From Lactiplantibacillus paraplantarum (GTDB lineage: Bacteria; Bacillota; Bacilli; Lactobacillales; Lactobacillaceae), in the NCBI RefSeq assembly GCF_003641145.1, contig NZ_CP032744.1:1178001-1242000 (forward strand): DNA of 64,000 nucleotides, read 5' to 3'. This document shows positions 19,918 to 29,445 of this stretch, one piece after another. Position 1 is the stretch's first letter. Each line of letters begins with the position of its first letter. A program made the position numbers and the translations under genes. The notes below the pieces were generated by a model. That model ran no database searches and was not told where the DNA came from. It saw only the letters and a list, made by a program, of their open reading frames with translations.

Positions 19918-21039
19918 ATGAAAATTGCTGGTTTTGGGGTGGAAGCCTGGCTGAACGCCCATGAGCGAGAAGCAACCACCGATATTAGTCAAAGCTCAAT
20001 TGCGGCTTTAACTATGGCAGAAATCGCAGCTTTAGACGACCAACAAGCACCACAGGATTTTTATCAAGAACTAGGAGCAGCGCGGCTAGATTATGGTTGG
20101 ATCGAAGGTTCGCCAGAATTCAAGCAGCTGGTTAGTCAGTTGTATCATCAAGTGCCGGCCGATAATGTTTTACAAACTAATGGTGCCACTGGGGCGAATC
20201 ATTTGGCGATTTATAGTTTGGTGGAACCCGGCGATCATGTGATTGCACTGTATCCGAGTTATCAGCAGCTGTATGATATTCCCAAGTCGTTAGGCGCCAC
20301 CGTTGATTATTGGCATATCCATGAGTCGGCAGACTGGTTACCAGATATTGCGGAATTAAAACGGTTGATTCGGCCTGAGACGAAGATGATTTTACTCAAT
20401 AACGCCATTAATCCGACGGGCAGTCTATTAGATCAAGCGTTATTGGAACAAGTGGTCACATTAGCCCGGTCAGTTGACGCCTATGTCTTAGCTGATGAGG
20501 TTTATGAGCCGTTAGACGAGACGCCCTTTGTCTCAATTGCTGATTTGTACGAACGTGGTATTGCGGTTAATAGCTTGTCAAAGACTTATTCCGCACCTGG
20601 TATCCGGATTGGCTGGACGGCGACGCCTAGCCGAGCCATTGCGGATATATTTCGCAAGTACCGGGACTATACCATGATCTGCGGGGGCGTGTTGAATGAC
20701 CAACTAGCGGTTCGGATCCTGACACATCGGGCAGAAGTGCTAACTCGTAATCGGCAAATCGTGAGTCGTAACTTAAAAATCTTAACAGATTGGGTGACTA
20801 AGGAGCCCCGTGTCGAGCTGATTGCACCACATGGCATCTCGGTCTCATGCATTAAATTAGACTTGCCAATTGATGATGAAACATTTTGCCGGCAATTGCT
20901 CAAGGATACCGGCGTCTTGTTAGTGCCGGGATCCCGCTTTGACTTACCGGGACATGCACGTTTAGGCTACTGCACGGATACGACCACTTTACGACGCGGC
21001 TTGGATTTGTTGGGACGGTATTTACGGCGTTTCGATTAG
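19918..21039 (+). CDS. PLP-dependent class I/II aminotransferase
   Basis: A 373-residue fold-type I PLP enzyme. Motifs: TNGATGANHLAIYSLV (phosphate loop region), NNAINPTGSLL, YVLADEVYEPL with the PLP-pyridine Asp, and the Schiff-base lysine in NSLSKTYSAPGIRIGW. Start at ATG 19918 (MKIAGFGVEAW) because gaggga lies just upstream; the ATG at 19900 overlaps that site. Second gene after the LysE exporter, followed by a terminator, so it is probably cotranscribed with it and controlled by the divergent MocR protein. The amino acid substrate cannot be assigned. Confidence 0.88.
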   Translation: MKIAGFGVEAWLNAHEREATTDISQSSIAALTMAEIAALDDQQAPQDFYQELGAARLDYGWIEGSPEFKQLVSQLYHQVPADNVLQTNGATGANHLAIYSLVEPGDHVIALYPSYQQLYDIPKSLGATVDYWHIHESADWLPDIAELKRLIRPETKMILLNNAINPTGSLLDQALLEQVVTLARSVDAYVLADEVYEPLDETPFVSIADLYERGIAVNSLSKTYSAPGIRIGWTATPSRAIADIFRKYRDYTMICGGVLNDQLAVRILTHRAEVLTRNRQIVSRNLKILTDWVTKEPRVELIAPHGISVSCIKLDLPIDDETFCRQLLKDTGVLLVPGSRFDLPGHARLGYCTDTTTLRRGLDLLGRYLRRFD

Positions 21040-21107
21040 CGGCTGATTGTTGGGTGAGCAGATGAATTCACGTTACGTGGCTGCTAAATAATTATACAAA
21101 CTGGTCT

Positions 21108-21146
21108 AAGCGCATTTTCCCGATAATCGCGGAAAATGTGCTTTTT
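21108..21146 (+). terminator. Terminator after the aminotransferase gene
   Basis: AAGCGCATTTTCC pairs with GGAAAATGTGCTT, eight-base loop, then TTTTTG. Confidence 0.8.
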
Positions 21147-21171
21147 GAAGTTCTGCGCGTAGTTTGCCAAG

Positions 21172-21195
21172 TGAATATTTGCTATAATGTATTCA
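21172..21195. promoter_or_regulatory. Candidate ARG box overlapping the argR promoter
   Basis: TGAATA (21172-21177) and TATTCA (21190-21195) form an inverted repeat around TATAAT (21183-21188). ArgR operators contain similar TGAATA/TATTCA half sites, so autoregulation is plausible. Confidence 0.4.
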
Positions 21196-21222
21196 TTACA
21201 TGATTTGGGGAGGTTTCGCGAG

Positions 21223-21684
21223 ATGAAAAAGTCTGAGCGCCAAGCAGTTATCGAGCAATTGATTAGTGAATATCCGATCGCTACCCAGGAAGAGTTAATG
21301 GCCAAGCTAAAAGCGGAGGGCATTGCTGCGACGCAAGCGACGATTTCGCGCGATATCCGGGAGATGCAGATCGTTAAGACGCCGGATGAACACGGTCAGA
21401 CGCGCTATGCGATTTTTAAAGCCGCTAACAAAAATGAACAAGATCGGTTATTCGAAACGCTACACGATGTTGTGACCAGTATTGACCGAGTCGAGTTTAT
21501 GAATATTATTCATACGCTGCCTAGTAACGGTAATTTATTAGCTGCGATTATCGATGATTTGAAGTTACCAGAAGTCAGTGGGACCTTGGCGGGACATGAT
21601 ACGATCTTTATCGTGAGTCCCAACACCACGGTAGCCAAGCAGCTGCATGAATCATTTGCAAGTCACATTGCCAGTGAAGACTGA
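21223..21684 (+). CDS. argR: Arginine repressor ArgR
   Basis: A 153-residue ArgR/AhrC-type repressor of arginine metabolism. The N-terminal winged helix has ATQATISRDIREMQIVKTPDE with the SR..R DNA-contact region, and the C-terminal hexamerisation and arginine-binding domain ends with LKLPEVSGTLAGHDTIFIVSP. Start ATG 21223 (MKKSERQAVIEQL) is supported by ggggagg upstream; the longer frame from 21187 is rejected. L. plantarum-type bacteria often carry two argR genes; whether this one acts in arginine control or in another role cannot be seen, as no arg genes are nearby apart from argS far upstream. Confidence 0.93.
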   Translation: MKKSERQAVIEQLISEYPIATQEELMAKLKAEGIAATQATISRDIREMQIVKTPDEHGQTRYAIFKAANKNEQDRLFETLHDVVTSIDRVEFMNIIHTLPSNGNLLAAIIDDLKLPEVSGTLAGHDTIFIVSPNTTVAKQLHESFASHIASED

Positions 21685-21763
21685 CCTGAAATAATCGGTC
21701 TAATTGGTTGCGTCAGCTCATGGGTCACGGTATGATAGTTACCACTAAAAGAGGTGTGAAATA

Positions 21764-21886
21764 ATGAAGTATACGAAGAAACGGGCGCCTCGAAAGAATC
21801 AGAAACAACGCGATGCGACCTTTGATAAGTTTAAGCAACAACAAAATGAATTAAATGCCAATCGTCGGGGTGTCCGACGTAAATAA
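21764..21886 (+). CDS. Small basic protein (40 residues)
   Basis: ATG 21764 to TAA 21886 encodes MKYTKKRAPRKNQKQRDATF and on to NANRRGVRRK, with 15 Lys/Arg in 40 residues and no hydrophobic part. A good gaggtg Shine-Dalgarno lies at the right spacing (21751-21756) and a terminator follows at once, so it looks like a real short gene. I do not recognise the family; a nucleic-acid- or ribosome-associated role is only an inference from charge. Confidence 0.6.
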   Translation: MKYTKKRAPRKNQKQRDATFDKFKQQQNELNANRRGVRRK

Positions 21887-21897
21887 TGGTTAAACAA

Positions 21898-21942
21898 GCT
21901 AGCTTTCAGAAATGTCTCACGGACGTCTTGAAAGCTTTTTTT
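21898..21942 (+). terminator. Terminator after the small basic protein gene
   Basis: AGCTTTCA...TGAAAGCT stem with an inner GTC/GAC pairing and then a seven-base T-run. Confidence 0.75.
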
Positions 21943-22121
21943 GTTAGCAATTGTTTCACTGCCAGCGATGAATGGTTACAATTGAGAAATGATTGGATTG
22001 TTGAAGTTTTTTTCAAGGTTATGGCCAATTACTGAGCGCAGGAAAATTTATGATACAATTGTAAAAGCTAACAAGTAACGCGGACGTCGTGACAGGTCGT
22101 CGGCTGAACAAGGGGAAGATT

Positions 22122-24251
22122 ATGCAAAGAAATGGTTTTTGGGCCACGATCAAAGACGGCTTGCGAGTCATTGGCAATTGGTTAGCACCATATTGGCAGC
22201 GATTTGCCGCCGTGGTGGGTTATCAATGGCACCGGCGGCAAATAACGCGGTGGTTAATTGTACTCATCTTGACCGTCATCCTAATTGGGAGTGCCTATTT
22301 AACATATGAAGCCAAAACGGCCAAAGTTGGTAATTTACAGGCGGAATTGGAAAAGACAACTGAAATCTATGATAAGGACAGTAAAAAAGCTGGTTCACTA
22401 TATTCGCAAAAGGGAACCTACGTTCATTTGAGTAGTATTTCGAAAAACTTACAGAACGCGGTCATTTCTACCGAAGACCGAAATTTTTACAAAGAGCATG
22501 GTTTTTCAGTTAAGGGGATCGGCCGGGCGTTTGCCTTGTTGGTCGTCAATAAGCTTTTGGGTCGCGATTACATTAGTGGTGGCGGGAGCACACTAACGCA
22601 ACAATTGGTCAAGAATGCCTACTTAACGCAACAACAAACTTTTTCACGTAAGTTACGCGAAATCTTTTTGGCGATTGAGACCGAAAACGTTTATTCTAAG
22701 GGCCAAATACTGGCGATGTATTTGAATAATGCCTACTTTGGACATGGTGTGTGGGGGGCCGAAGATGCATCTGAACGGTACTTTGGTGTCCATGCTTCGG
22801 AGTTGTCAATTGATCAAGCGGCGACTTTAGCGGGCATGCTAAGTTCACCAAGTGGCTATGACCCAATCAATCATCCTAAAGCCTCAACGGCGCGACGTAA
22901 CGTGGTATTAAACAACATGGTCAACAATAATAAGTTGTCGAAAAGTGAATACAATATTTATTCACAAAAGGCGATGACGTTGGCGAATAATTATCATTAT
23001 GAAAGTGGTTATAATTATCCATATTACTTTGATGCGGTGATCGATGAAGCGATTAATAAGTATGGGTTAACGGAATCTGACATCATGAACCGAGGGTATA
23101 AAATTTATACTTCACTCGATCAAGATGACCAGACACAAATGCAAGATTCTTTTAAGAATAGTACGCTATTTCCAGCCAATGCGGATGATGGTACGAAGGT
23201 CCAGGGAGCCTCAATCGCGGTTGATCCGTCGACAGGTGGGGTCTTGGCCGTAGTCGGCGGCCGTGGCAAACACGTCTTTCGGGGCTTCAATCGTGCGACT
23301 CAGATCAAGCGGCAGCCAGGTTCGACCATCAAACCACTGGCAGTATACACGCCGGCATTACAAAATGGGTATACGTATGATTCGGATCTCTCTAATAAGA
23401 AGCAAACCTTTGGAGCTAATAAGTATGCGCCCAAAAACTATGATAATGTCTATAGTAAATCAGTCCCAATGTATACTGCACTATCTCAAAGTATGAACAT
23501 TCCAGCGGTCTGGTTGTTGAACAAAATCGGTGTTAACAAAGGGTATCAATCCGTGAAGAAGTTTGGCTTACCCGTTACCAAGTCGGATGATAACTTAGCG
23601 TTAGCTCTGGGTGGTTTGACAACCGGGGTATCACCCGCTCAGATGACCAGTGCTTATACGGCGTTTGCCAATGGTGGCAAGAAGACCACGGCCCATTTTA
23701 TTACCAAGATCGTGGATGCTAGTGGGAATGTCGTTGTCGACAATACAAAGACCAAGACGAAGAAAATGATGTCAGCAAGTGTTGCTAAAGAAATGACAAG
23801 TATGATGCTAGGCACGTACAACAGTGGGACTGGGGCTGCTGCTAAGCCGTATGGTTACTCGGTTGCTGGTAAGACTGGGAGTACGCAGGCCGATTACAGT
23901 ACTGGTTCAGGAACTAAGGATCAGTGGATGATTGCCTATACACCAGATATTGTGGTGACAACTTGGATCGGATTTGATACAACGAATAGTACCCATTATT
24001 TGAAGAGTTTATCTGAAAATCAGTTATCGTCGCTATTCAAGAATGAATTACAAAACATTTTACCTAATACGAATAACACGAGCTTTGGGACGAAGGATGC
24101 CGCCACATTGGCAACTGAATCTGATAGTAACGATTCGGACAGCTCGGACAGTGGCTCATCAGTTTGGGATAACGTTGAGAAGGGTGCTAACGCAGTCAAA
24201 GACAAGGCTAAAGATTGGTTCTCCAAGGCGAAGAGCTTCCTTGGCAACTAG
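22122..24251 (+). CDS. pbp2A: Class A penicillin-binding protein (transglycosylase/transpeptidase)
   Basis: A 709-residue bifunctional peptidoglycan synthase. A single membrane anchor (WLIVLILTVILIGSAYLTYEA, near residues 45-65) is followed by the GT51 domain with the catalytic ISTEDRNFYKEHGFSVKG and GGGSTLTQQLVKNAYLT. The transpeptidase has the serine motif in RQPGSTIKPL, SQSMN and KTGST. The C-terminus is Ser/Asp-rich (SNDSDSSDSGSS). Start ATG 22122 has aagggg upstream; the frame from 22089 is not needed. The gene name follows lactobacillus usage and is less certain than the function. A YheA-like gene follows. Confidence 0.93.
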   Translation: MQRNGFWATIKDGLRVIGNWLAPYWQRFAAVVGYQWHRRQITRWLIVLILTVILIGSAYLTYEAKTAKVGNLQAELEKTTEIYDKDSKKAGSLYSQKGTYVHLSSISKNLQNAVISTEDRNFYKEHGFSVKGIGRAFALLVVNKLLGRDYISGGGSTLTQQLVKNAYLTQQQTFSRKLREIFLAIETENVYSKGQILAMYLNNAYFGHGVWGAEDASERYFGVHASELSIDQAATLAGMLSSPSGYDPINHPKASTARRNVVLNNMVNNNKLSKSEYNIYSQKAMTLANNYHYESGYNYPYYFDAVIDEAINKYGLTESDIMNRGYKIYTSLDQDDQTQMQDSFKNSTLFPANADDGTKVQGASIAVDPSTGGVLAVVGGRGKHVFRGFNRATQIKRQPGSTIKPLAVYTPALQNGYTYDSDLSNKKQTFGANKYAPKNYDNVYSKSVPMYTALSQSMNIPAVWLLNKIGVNKGYQSVKKFGLPVTKSDDNLALALGGLTTGVSPAQMTSAYTAFANGGKKTTAHFITKIVDASGNVVVDNTKTKTKKMMSASVAKEMTSMMLGTYNSGTGAAAKPYGYSVAGKTGSTQADYSTGSGTKDQWMIAYTPDIVVTTWIGFDTTNSTHYLKSLSENQLSSLFKNELQNILPNTNNTSFGTKDAATLATESDSNDSDSSDSGSSVWDNVEKGANAVKDKAKDWFSKAKSFLGN

Positions 24252-24341
24252 TAAAGCTAGCTTCTGAACGTACTAATGCTATTCAAGTTCAGTTAAAAAT
24301 GCTAAAATAATGACGACACATACTTCGAGGAGGAACTCACG

Positions 24342-24686
24342 ATGGCCGTAAACATTTACGATACTGCAAATCAGTTAGAACAAGAATTACGTCAGACTAA
24401 AGAATTCAAGGAATTGAAGGTCGCCTATGACACGATGAAGACCAATGACAGTGCCTTTTCACTGTTTAAGGATTTTCAAGAAGTGCAGATGCAATTATCA
24501 CAAAAGCAAATGAATGGCGAAGAGTTGACGGATGACGAAGTTCAAAAAGCCCATGATTTAGCCGATAAGGTTGGTAACGTTGACGAAATTAAATCGTTAA
24601 TGGGTAAAGAACGTAACCTGAACCAGTTGATGAATGATTTGAATCAAATCATTACCAAACCAGTTCAAGAATTATACCAGAACTAA
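24342..24686 (+). CDS. YheA/YmcA/YlbF-like regulatory protein
   Basis: A 114-residue all-helical protein of the YlbF/YmcA family, best matched by B. subtilis YheA. Typical sequence: DTANQLEQELRQTKEFKELKVAYDTM at the N-terminus and LFKDFQEVQMQLSQKQMNGE in the middle. Relatives bind each other and affect RNA turnover and development; YheA itself has no clear role. Start 24342 has gaggagg upstream. It sits between the PBP gene and yhaO-yhaN-yhaM, an order also seen in other Firmicutes, and has its own terminator. Confidence 0.85.
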   Translation: MAVNIYDTANQLEQELRQTKEFKELKVAYDTMKTNDSAFSLFKDFQEVQMQLSQKQMNGEELTDDEVQKAHDLADKVGNVDEIKSLMGKERNLNQLMNDLNQIITKPVQELYQN

Positions 24687-24701
24687 GTAAATTAAAAGTC
24701 G

Positions 24702-24742
24702 AGGGGCAATGACGGAATCTGTTCCGTGATTGCCCCTTTTTT
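24702..24742 (+). terminator. Terminator after the yheA-like gene
   Basis: GGGGCAATGACGGAA pairs with TTCCGTGATTGCCCC and is followed by a T-run. Confidence 0.85.
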
Positions 24743-24755
24743 GGTGGAGGATATC

Positions 24756-25976
24756 ATGAAATTTCTACACGCGGCAGATTTACATTTAGATACACCGTTC
24801 CGCGGATTAAGCGGTTTAACGCCAGCGTTAAGAGAACAATTAGTGACGGCACCATTAAGGGCACTCACGCGATTAGTTGATTTAGCGGTGACCGAGCGGG
24901 TCGATTTTGTTTTGCTTGTTGGCGATTTGTTTGATCAGCAGGGCCAAAGTGTTCAGGCCCAAGCTGCATTGATGGCAGCGCTCGAACGATTAAATACGGC
25001 GGCGATTCCCGTAATCTTATCGTTTGGTAATCATGATTTTCAAGCTGATCTGGGGCGGTGGCATTTCCCAGCTAACGTACACGTCTTTGGTTCGCAGGTG
25101 ACCACGGTCACATTAACGACGGTGGCGCAAGAACGTGTGGCTATCAGTGGTTTTAGTTATGCCCAACGATGGGTGACGACTGATCCAATCGCTGATTATC
25201 CCGTTAAAACGGCTACCGTTGATTATGAAATTGGCACCTTACATGGTCAGATTGGTGTGGCTGGCGACCACTACGCCCCGTTCAATGTTGGTGAACTACT
25301 AACGAAGCGTTATGATTATTGGGCGCTCGGACATATTCATCAGCGTCAAACGCTTAATTCGCAGCCACCAGTCGTGTATCCTGGCAACTTACAGGGCCGC
25401 CATCGCGGTGAAACTGGGGCCAAGGGTTGCCTGATTGTGGATAGTCAGGCCGATCAGACATTACAACCGGTATTTCATACTTTAACTGATATTGAATGGG
25501 CAGACTGGACGCCGAATATCACTAGTCAAGAAACCATCACTCGTTCAGATCTAGTTCACCAGTTGGCGGATCAGCTAACATTGTCCATGAATACGGGCTT
25601 AAAATTAGTAACGATTACTTTGCCGGCGAGTCTCCGCTTGAATGCGACGGTAGAATTGGCTCTAAATCAAGGTGCCATCCTAGCCCAATTACAGGAACAA
25701 GCGGGCGAACATTGGTGGCCCGTGGCGATTGAACAAGCGACGATCACTGAAGCGACACCATTGTTTGGGATTAACGCGGCGACTTGGCAACAAGTTGGCG
25801 ATAAGGTCGTGACTGATCAAGCAGTTGCCGAACTTGCGGGGAAGCTCCTGGACGAAGACTTTTTGAATACAGCCTTACTAGAAGATATGTCATCCGCTGC
25901 TTGGCAGCAACAAGTGGTGCGGCTCTTAAATGATCAGTATCACCTAACGATGGGGGTGAGCGACGATGCAGATTAA
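24756..25976 (+). CDS. yhaO: DNA repair exonuclease, SbcD/Mre11-like (YhaO)
   Basis: A 406-residue calcineurin-like phosphoesterase. The metal ligands are seen in order: DLHLD (N-terminus), VGDLFDQQG, FGNHDFQ and LGHIHQR. Start at ATG 24756 (MKFLHAADLHLDTPF) after ggtggagg; the upstream in-frame ATG at 24726 lies in the terminator. It overlaps the YhaN gene by 11 bp, so the two are translated together, as expected for a nuclease/ATPase pair similar to SbcCD. In B. subtilis the yhaO-yhaN-yhaM order is the same. Confidence 0.9.
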   Translation: MKFLHAADLHLDTPFRGLSGLTPALREQLVTAPLRALTRLVDLAVTERVDFVLLVGDLFDQQGQSVQAQAALMAALERLNTAAIPVILSFGNHDFQADLGRWHFPANVHVFGSQVTTVTLTTVAQERVAISGFSYAQRWVTTDPIADYPVKTATVDYEIGTLHGQIGVAGDHYAPFNVGELLTKRYDYWALGHIHQRQTLNSQPPVVYPGNLQGRHRGETGAKGCLIVDSQADQTLQPVFHTLTDIEWADWTPNITSQETITRSDLVHQLADQLTLSMNTGLKLVTITLPASLRLNATVELALNQGAILAQLQEQAGEHWWPVAIEQATITEATPLFGINAATWQQVGDKVVTDQAVAELAGKLLDEDFLNTALLEDMSSAAWQQQVVRLLNDQYHLTMGVSDDAD

Positions 25977-28443
25977 ACGGCTTGAAATTGCGGGTTTTGG
26001 TAAGTTTCAACAACGCCAATTTGAGTTTGGTGACGGCCTACAAGTGATTTATGGGTTAAATGAAAGTGGCAAATCGACGTTGCGAGCTTTTATTCTCGGG
26101 ATGTTATTTGGTTTTCCATCCCGTCGCTATCCGCTTGAGCGTCGTGAGCCACAAGGCACTAATCAGTATGGTGGCACGATGGACTTAATTGTTGATGAGA
26201 CAAATTACCGGTTGACCCGTTTAGGCGATGAGCCCGCTACCTTGATGAATGTGGGAACGCAGACGATGCAGCCACTGACGTTACTTGATAAGTGGTTGGC
26301 ACCTTATGATCGTGATCAGTATTTACGATTATTTACGTTTAACCAAGCCGAACTGACGGAACTTAAAACATTACGAGCCAGTGATTTAAACGTACAGTTG
26401 CAACAAGTCGGGTTGGTGGGTAGTGCACCATGGCGAGAAACGGCGGCAACGTTACGGGCGGATGCGGAGGCGCTATATAAACCGCGGGGACGTAAACCAA
26501 CGTTAAATCAGGCCTTGCAACGTTACCGGTTGTTGATGACACAAGTCAAGACGGCCAAGCAACGCTATCCAGAATATGAGGCGCTACAAAATCAATTACT
26601 AGATTTGCAGGCACAGCAGATGAGTAGTAAACGTGATTTAACTAAGTTGGATCAACGACAACAACGGCTGGCTAATTTGCGTAATCAGTGGCCAGTTTAT
26701 CAGCAGTTGCAACAACTGCAGGCAACTGTTGCAAACAACACGTTGACAGTGCCAGTTATGACACAGTACCGACAGTTAATCCAAAAACGGACCGAATTAC
26801 AACACACGTTGGCTAGTGCCCGCCAGCAACTCAGTCAGCAGCCAGTTGATACACAGTCCCAAGGGCTAGTTGGTTTTTACGTCCAACATCAGGAACAGTT
26901 TGACCAATTAGAAGCACAGTTGCCCACGCTACAGCAGGCCTTAGGTCAGTATCAAACGTTAGCCCAGCAGGGGACGACCCTCAAAGCTGATTTTCAGGCA
27001 CAAAGTAATGCGCATCCTGAACTTTTAGGTTGCTTATCGCCGCACAAACAAGCAGCAATCGCAACTTTAAAACAAACGTTGGCAACGACGGCAAACACGC
27101 GCAGTCAACGACCAGCACCCACGAGTTCGACGTTTGATTGGCGACTAGTCGGTGGTGCGGTGGGAATCATAGCCGGACTGTTGTTACCGTTAGGCGGTTT
27201 TAAGTGGGTTCTAGTCTTAGTGGGAGCAGCCTTATTTGGTTGGTTTGGTCTGACACGCGGTCAAGCAAAGCCGGCCCAGGAAAGCGATCAATTATCGGAG
27301 CAGCTAGTCGCAGCCGGGTTAGCACCGGATTTAACCGCCAGCGAAGCCCTACAACAGTTGGAACTGGTGGCGGCGCTACAACGAGCACAAGCAGCGGTAA
27401 CAACTGCTGACCAGTCGCTCGCAACGCAGGCGACCAAACTCTGGCAAATGATTCAAGCTTATCAGTTTGCGGCGGGGTGGATTCCCGTTGATCAGGATCA
27501 TTTGACGACGAGTGTTACCCGCATTGCCCAATTCTATGAGCAAGTTCATCAAGTGATGCAAAAGCAAACTATGGCGGGGCCTGATTTTGCCTTTGTTCAG
27601 CGCCAAGTGCAGCAATTGACGACGCAAGTTCGGGACCTGAGTGAACAGTTGCAGACGTTAGCGACAACGAATGGTTTAGCGGATGTGGCGGCGCTAACAC
27701 AGGCTGTTAGTGATTCTGAAACACAAATGACGAATGCTACGAGTGCGGAACAGTTGCAGCGGCAACTTAGCACAGCTGAGTTGGCGGCGTTGAAGCAGTA
27801 TGCAACGCTGGAAACACTGCAAGCAGCGATTACCGAATTGCGCCAGCAACGCAACCAAGCAGCTCAGCGACTCACTCAATTAGCGGCGGATATTGTCACG
27901 GCGCAAACGCAGCTTCAACGATTAACGGCTGATGGCCAGTATGCGACTTTGCGTCAACAACAGGCAGATTTGCAAACGGAAATCACAGTTATGGCGCGCC
28001 AGTGGGTGACTCGGCAGCTGGGTGCGAACTGGATCGATACGGCATTACGGGCATTGACGCAACAGCAGTTACCGACTGTTTTAGCCGCGGCAACCACGAT
28101 TTTCGCGCAATTAACGACACAGCGGTATAATAAGATTGACTTAGATGGTGATGAAATGGTTGTTAAGACGGCGACCACGCAGTTCATGGTTGCTGAGCTT
28201 TCGACGGCAACTAAGGAACAATTATACCTAGCTTTGCGATTGGCGTTAATCAATCATTTGGGTGCCGAAGCGCAATTACCATTAATGATTGATGATGGGT
28301 TAGTAAACTTTGATGATCAACGTAAACAGGCCACTTGGCAAGTCTTAACTCAGGTTGCACGTCACCACCAAGTACTCTACTTTACAAATGAGACGGCGGC
28401 ACTGACGCAACTGAAGACAGCAACCGTACAGCAGTTAACCTAG
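25966..28443 (+). CDS. yhaN: SbcC/Rad50-like ATPase YhaN
   Basis: An 825-residue ABC-type ATPase with the Walker A YGLNESGKST (about residues 29-38) at the N-terminus and Walker B PLMIDDGLVNFDD near the C-terminus, separated by long Gln-rich coiled coils broken by a hydrophobic segment GGAVGIIAGLLLPLGGFKWVLVLVGAALFGWFG (about 390-425) that may be membrane-inserted. It probably partners YhaO in DNA-end processing. The extreme Gln content of the coiled coil is notable but typical of lactobacilli. The gene follows yhaO with an 11-bp overlap and precedes yhaM by ten bases. Confidence 0.88.
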   Translation: MQIKRLEIAGFGKFQQRQFEFGDGLQVIYGLNESGKSTLRAFILGMLFGFPSRRYPLERREPQGTNQYGGTMDLIVDETNYRLTRLGDEPATLMNVGTQTMQPLTLLDKWLAPYDRDQYLRLFTFNQAELTELKTLRASDLNVQLQQVGLVGSAPWRETAATLRADAEALYKPRGRKPTLNQALQRYRLLMTQVKTAKQRYPEYEALQNQLLDLQAQQMSSKRDLTKLDQRQQRLANLRNQWPVYQQLQQLQATVANNTLTVPVMTQYRQLIQKRTELQHTLASARQQLSQQPVDTQSQGLVGFYVQHQEQFDQLEAQLPTLQQALGQYQTLAQQGTTLKADFQAQSNAHPELLGCLSPHKQAAIATLKQTLATTANTRSQRPAPTSSTFDWRLVGGAVGIIAGLLLPLGGFKWVLVLVGAALFGWFGLTRGQAKPAQESDQLSEQLVAAGLAPDLTASEALQQLELVAALQRAQAAVTTADQSLATQATKLWQMIQAYQFAAGWIPVDQDHLTTSVTRIAQFYEQVHQVMQKQTMAGPDFAFVQRQVQQLTTQVRDLSEQLQTLATTNGLADVAALTQAVSDSETQMTNATSAEQLQRQLSTAELAALKQYATLETLQAAITELRQQRNQAAQRLTQLAADIVTAQTQLQRLTADGQYATLRQQQADLQTEITVMARQWVTRQLGANWIDTALRALTQQQLPTVLAAATTIFAQLTTQRYNKIDLDGDEMVVKTATTQFMVAELSTATKEQLYLALRLALINHLGAEAQLPLMIDDGLVNFDDQRKQATWQVLTQVARHHQVLYFTNETAALTQLKTATVQQLT

Positions 28444-28453
28444 GGGGGATAAT

Positions 28454-29434
28454 ATGGCAAAAAAATTATTTGATTATCAACTGGATGAAACCGTGGATGG
28501 GTATTTCTTGTTAAAGGATTCAGAAGTGCGAATAGCTAAAAATGGTAAAAAGTTTTTAGCCATTAATTTTCAGGATACTTCCGGCGAGATTTCTGGCAAG
28601 TTTTGGGATGCAAGCGATACGGATGTCGAAAACTTTCAGGCTGGTCGGGTCGTTCATCTGAAAGGTAAACGCGAAAACTATCAGGGTAATCCGCAAATCA
28701 AGATTCAACAAATGCGGCTCACTCATAGTGGCGAACCGCAAGAAGTGCAACAGTTTGTTGAGCACGCGCCACTGAAGACCGACACGATGGCGGATGAGAT
28801 CAATCAGTTTGTCTTTGAAATTACCGAACCTAACTGGAATCGAATCGTTCGTCACATGCTAACGACATTTCATGACCGGTTCTTCAGCTATCCGGCGGCG
28901 AAGAAAAATCACCACGCGTTCGCCGGTGGCCTGGCCTATCACACATTATCAATTTTACGCTTAGCCAAGGCGGTCGCTGATCAGTATCCTCACGTTAACC
29001 GGGCCTTACTGTACGCCGGGGCGATTTTGCACGATATGGGTAAGACGATTGAAATGTCGGGACCGGTCTCGACGACTTATACGTTGGCAGGGAACTTGGT
29101 CGGTCACATTGTCCTGATTGATGAGCAAATCGTGGAAACTTGTCAACAGTTGAAAATTGACGAGCAGTCGGAATCGGTATTAGTCTTGCGGCATACGATT
29201 CTCGCACATCATGGTTTGTTAGAATATGGGTCACCGGTTCGGCCTCATATTATGGAAGCTGAAATCTTACATGACTTAGACGAGTTGGACGCGTCAATTC
29301 AAATGATGCAAACTTCACTTGGCCACGCCGAACCGGGCACGTATACGGAGCGGATCTTTGCCATGGATGGTCGTAACTTTTACCGGCCAACTGGTGATCA
29401 AACGAAGGGCGAATTGCCAGACGAACAAAATTAA
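28454..29434 (+). CDS. yhaM: 3'-5' exoribonuclease YhaM
   Basis: A 326-residue nuclease with an N-terminal OB fold (GYFLLKDSEVRIAKNGKKFLAIN) and a C-terminal HD domain: HHAFAGGLAYHTLSIL, ILHDMGKTIE and LAHHGLLEYGSP provide the metal ligands. YhaM trims single-stranded RNA and DNA from the 3' end. A ggggg-type site precedes ATG 28454. Last gene of the yhaO-yhaN-yhaM unit. No terminator is seen before the repeat element begins at 29446, so the transcript may run into that element. Confidence 0.93.
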   Translation: MAKKLFDYQLDETVDGYFLLKDSEVRIAKNGKKFLAINFQDTSGEISGKFWDASDTDVENFQAGRVVHLKGKRENYQGNPQIKIQQMRLTHSGEPQEVQQFVEHAPLKTDTMADEINQFVFEITEPNWNRIVRHMLTTFHDRFFSYPAAKKNHHAFAGGLAYHTLSILRLAKAVADQYPHVNRALLYAGAILHDMGKTIEMSGPVSTTYTLAGNLVGHIVLIDEQIVETCQQLKIDEQSESVLVLRHTILAHHGLLEYGSPVRPHIMEAEILHDLDELDASIQMMQTSLGHAEPGTYTERIFAMDGRNFYRPTGDQTKGELPDEQN

Positions 29435-29445
29435 CTTAATTCCCA

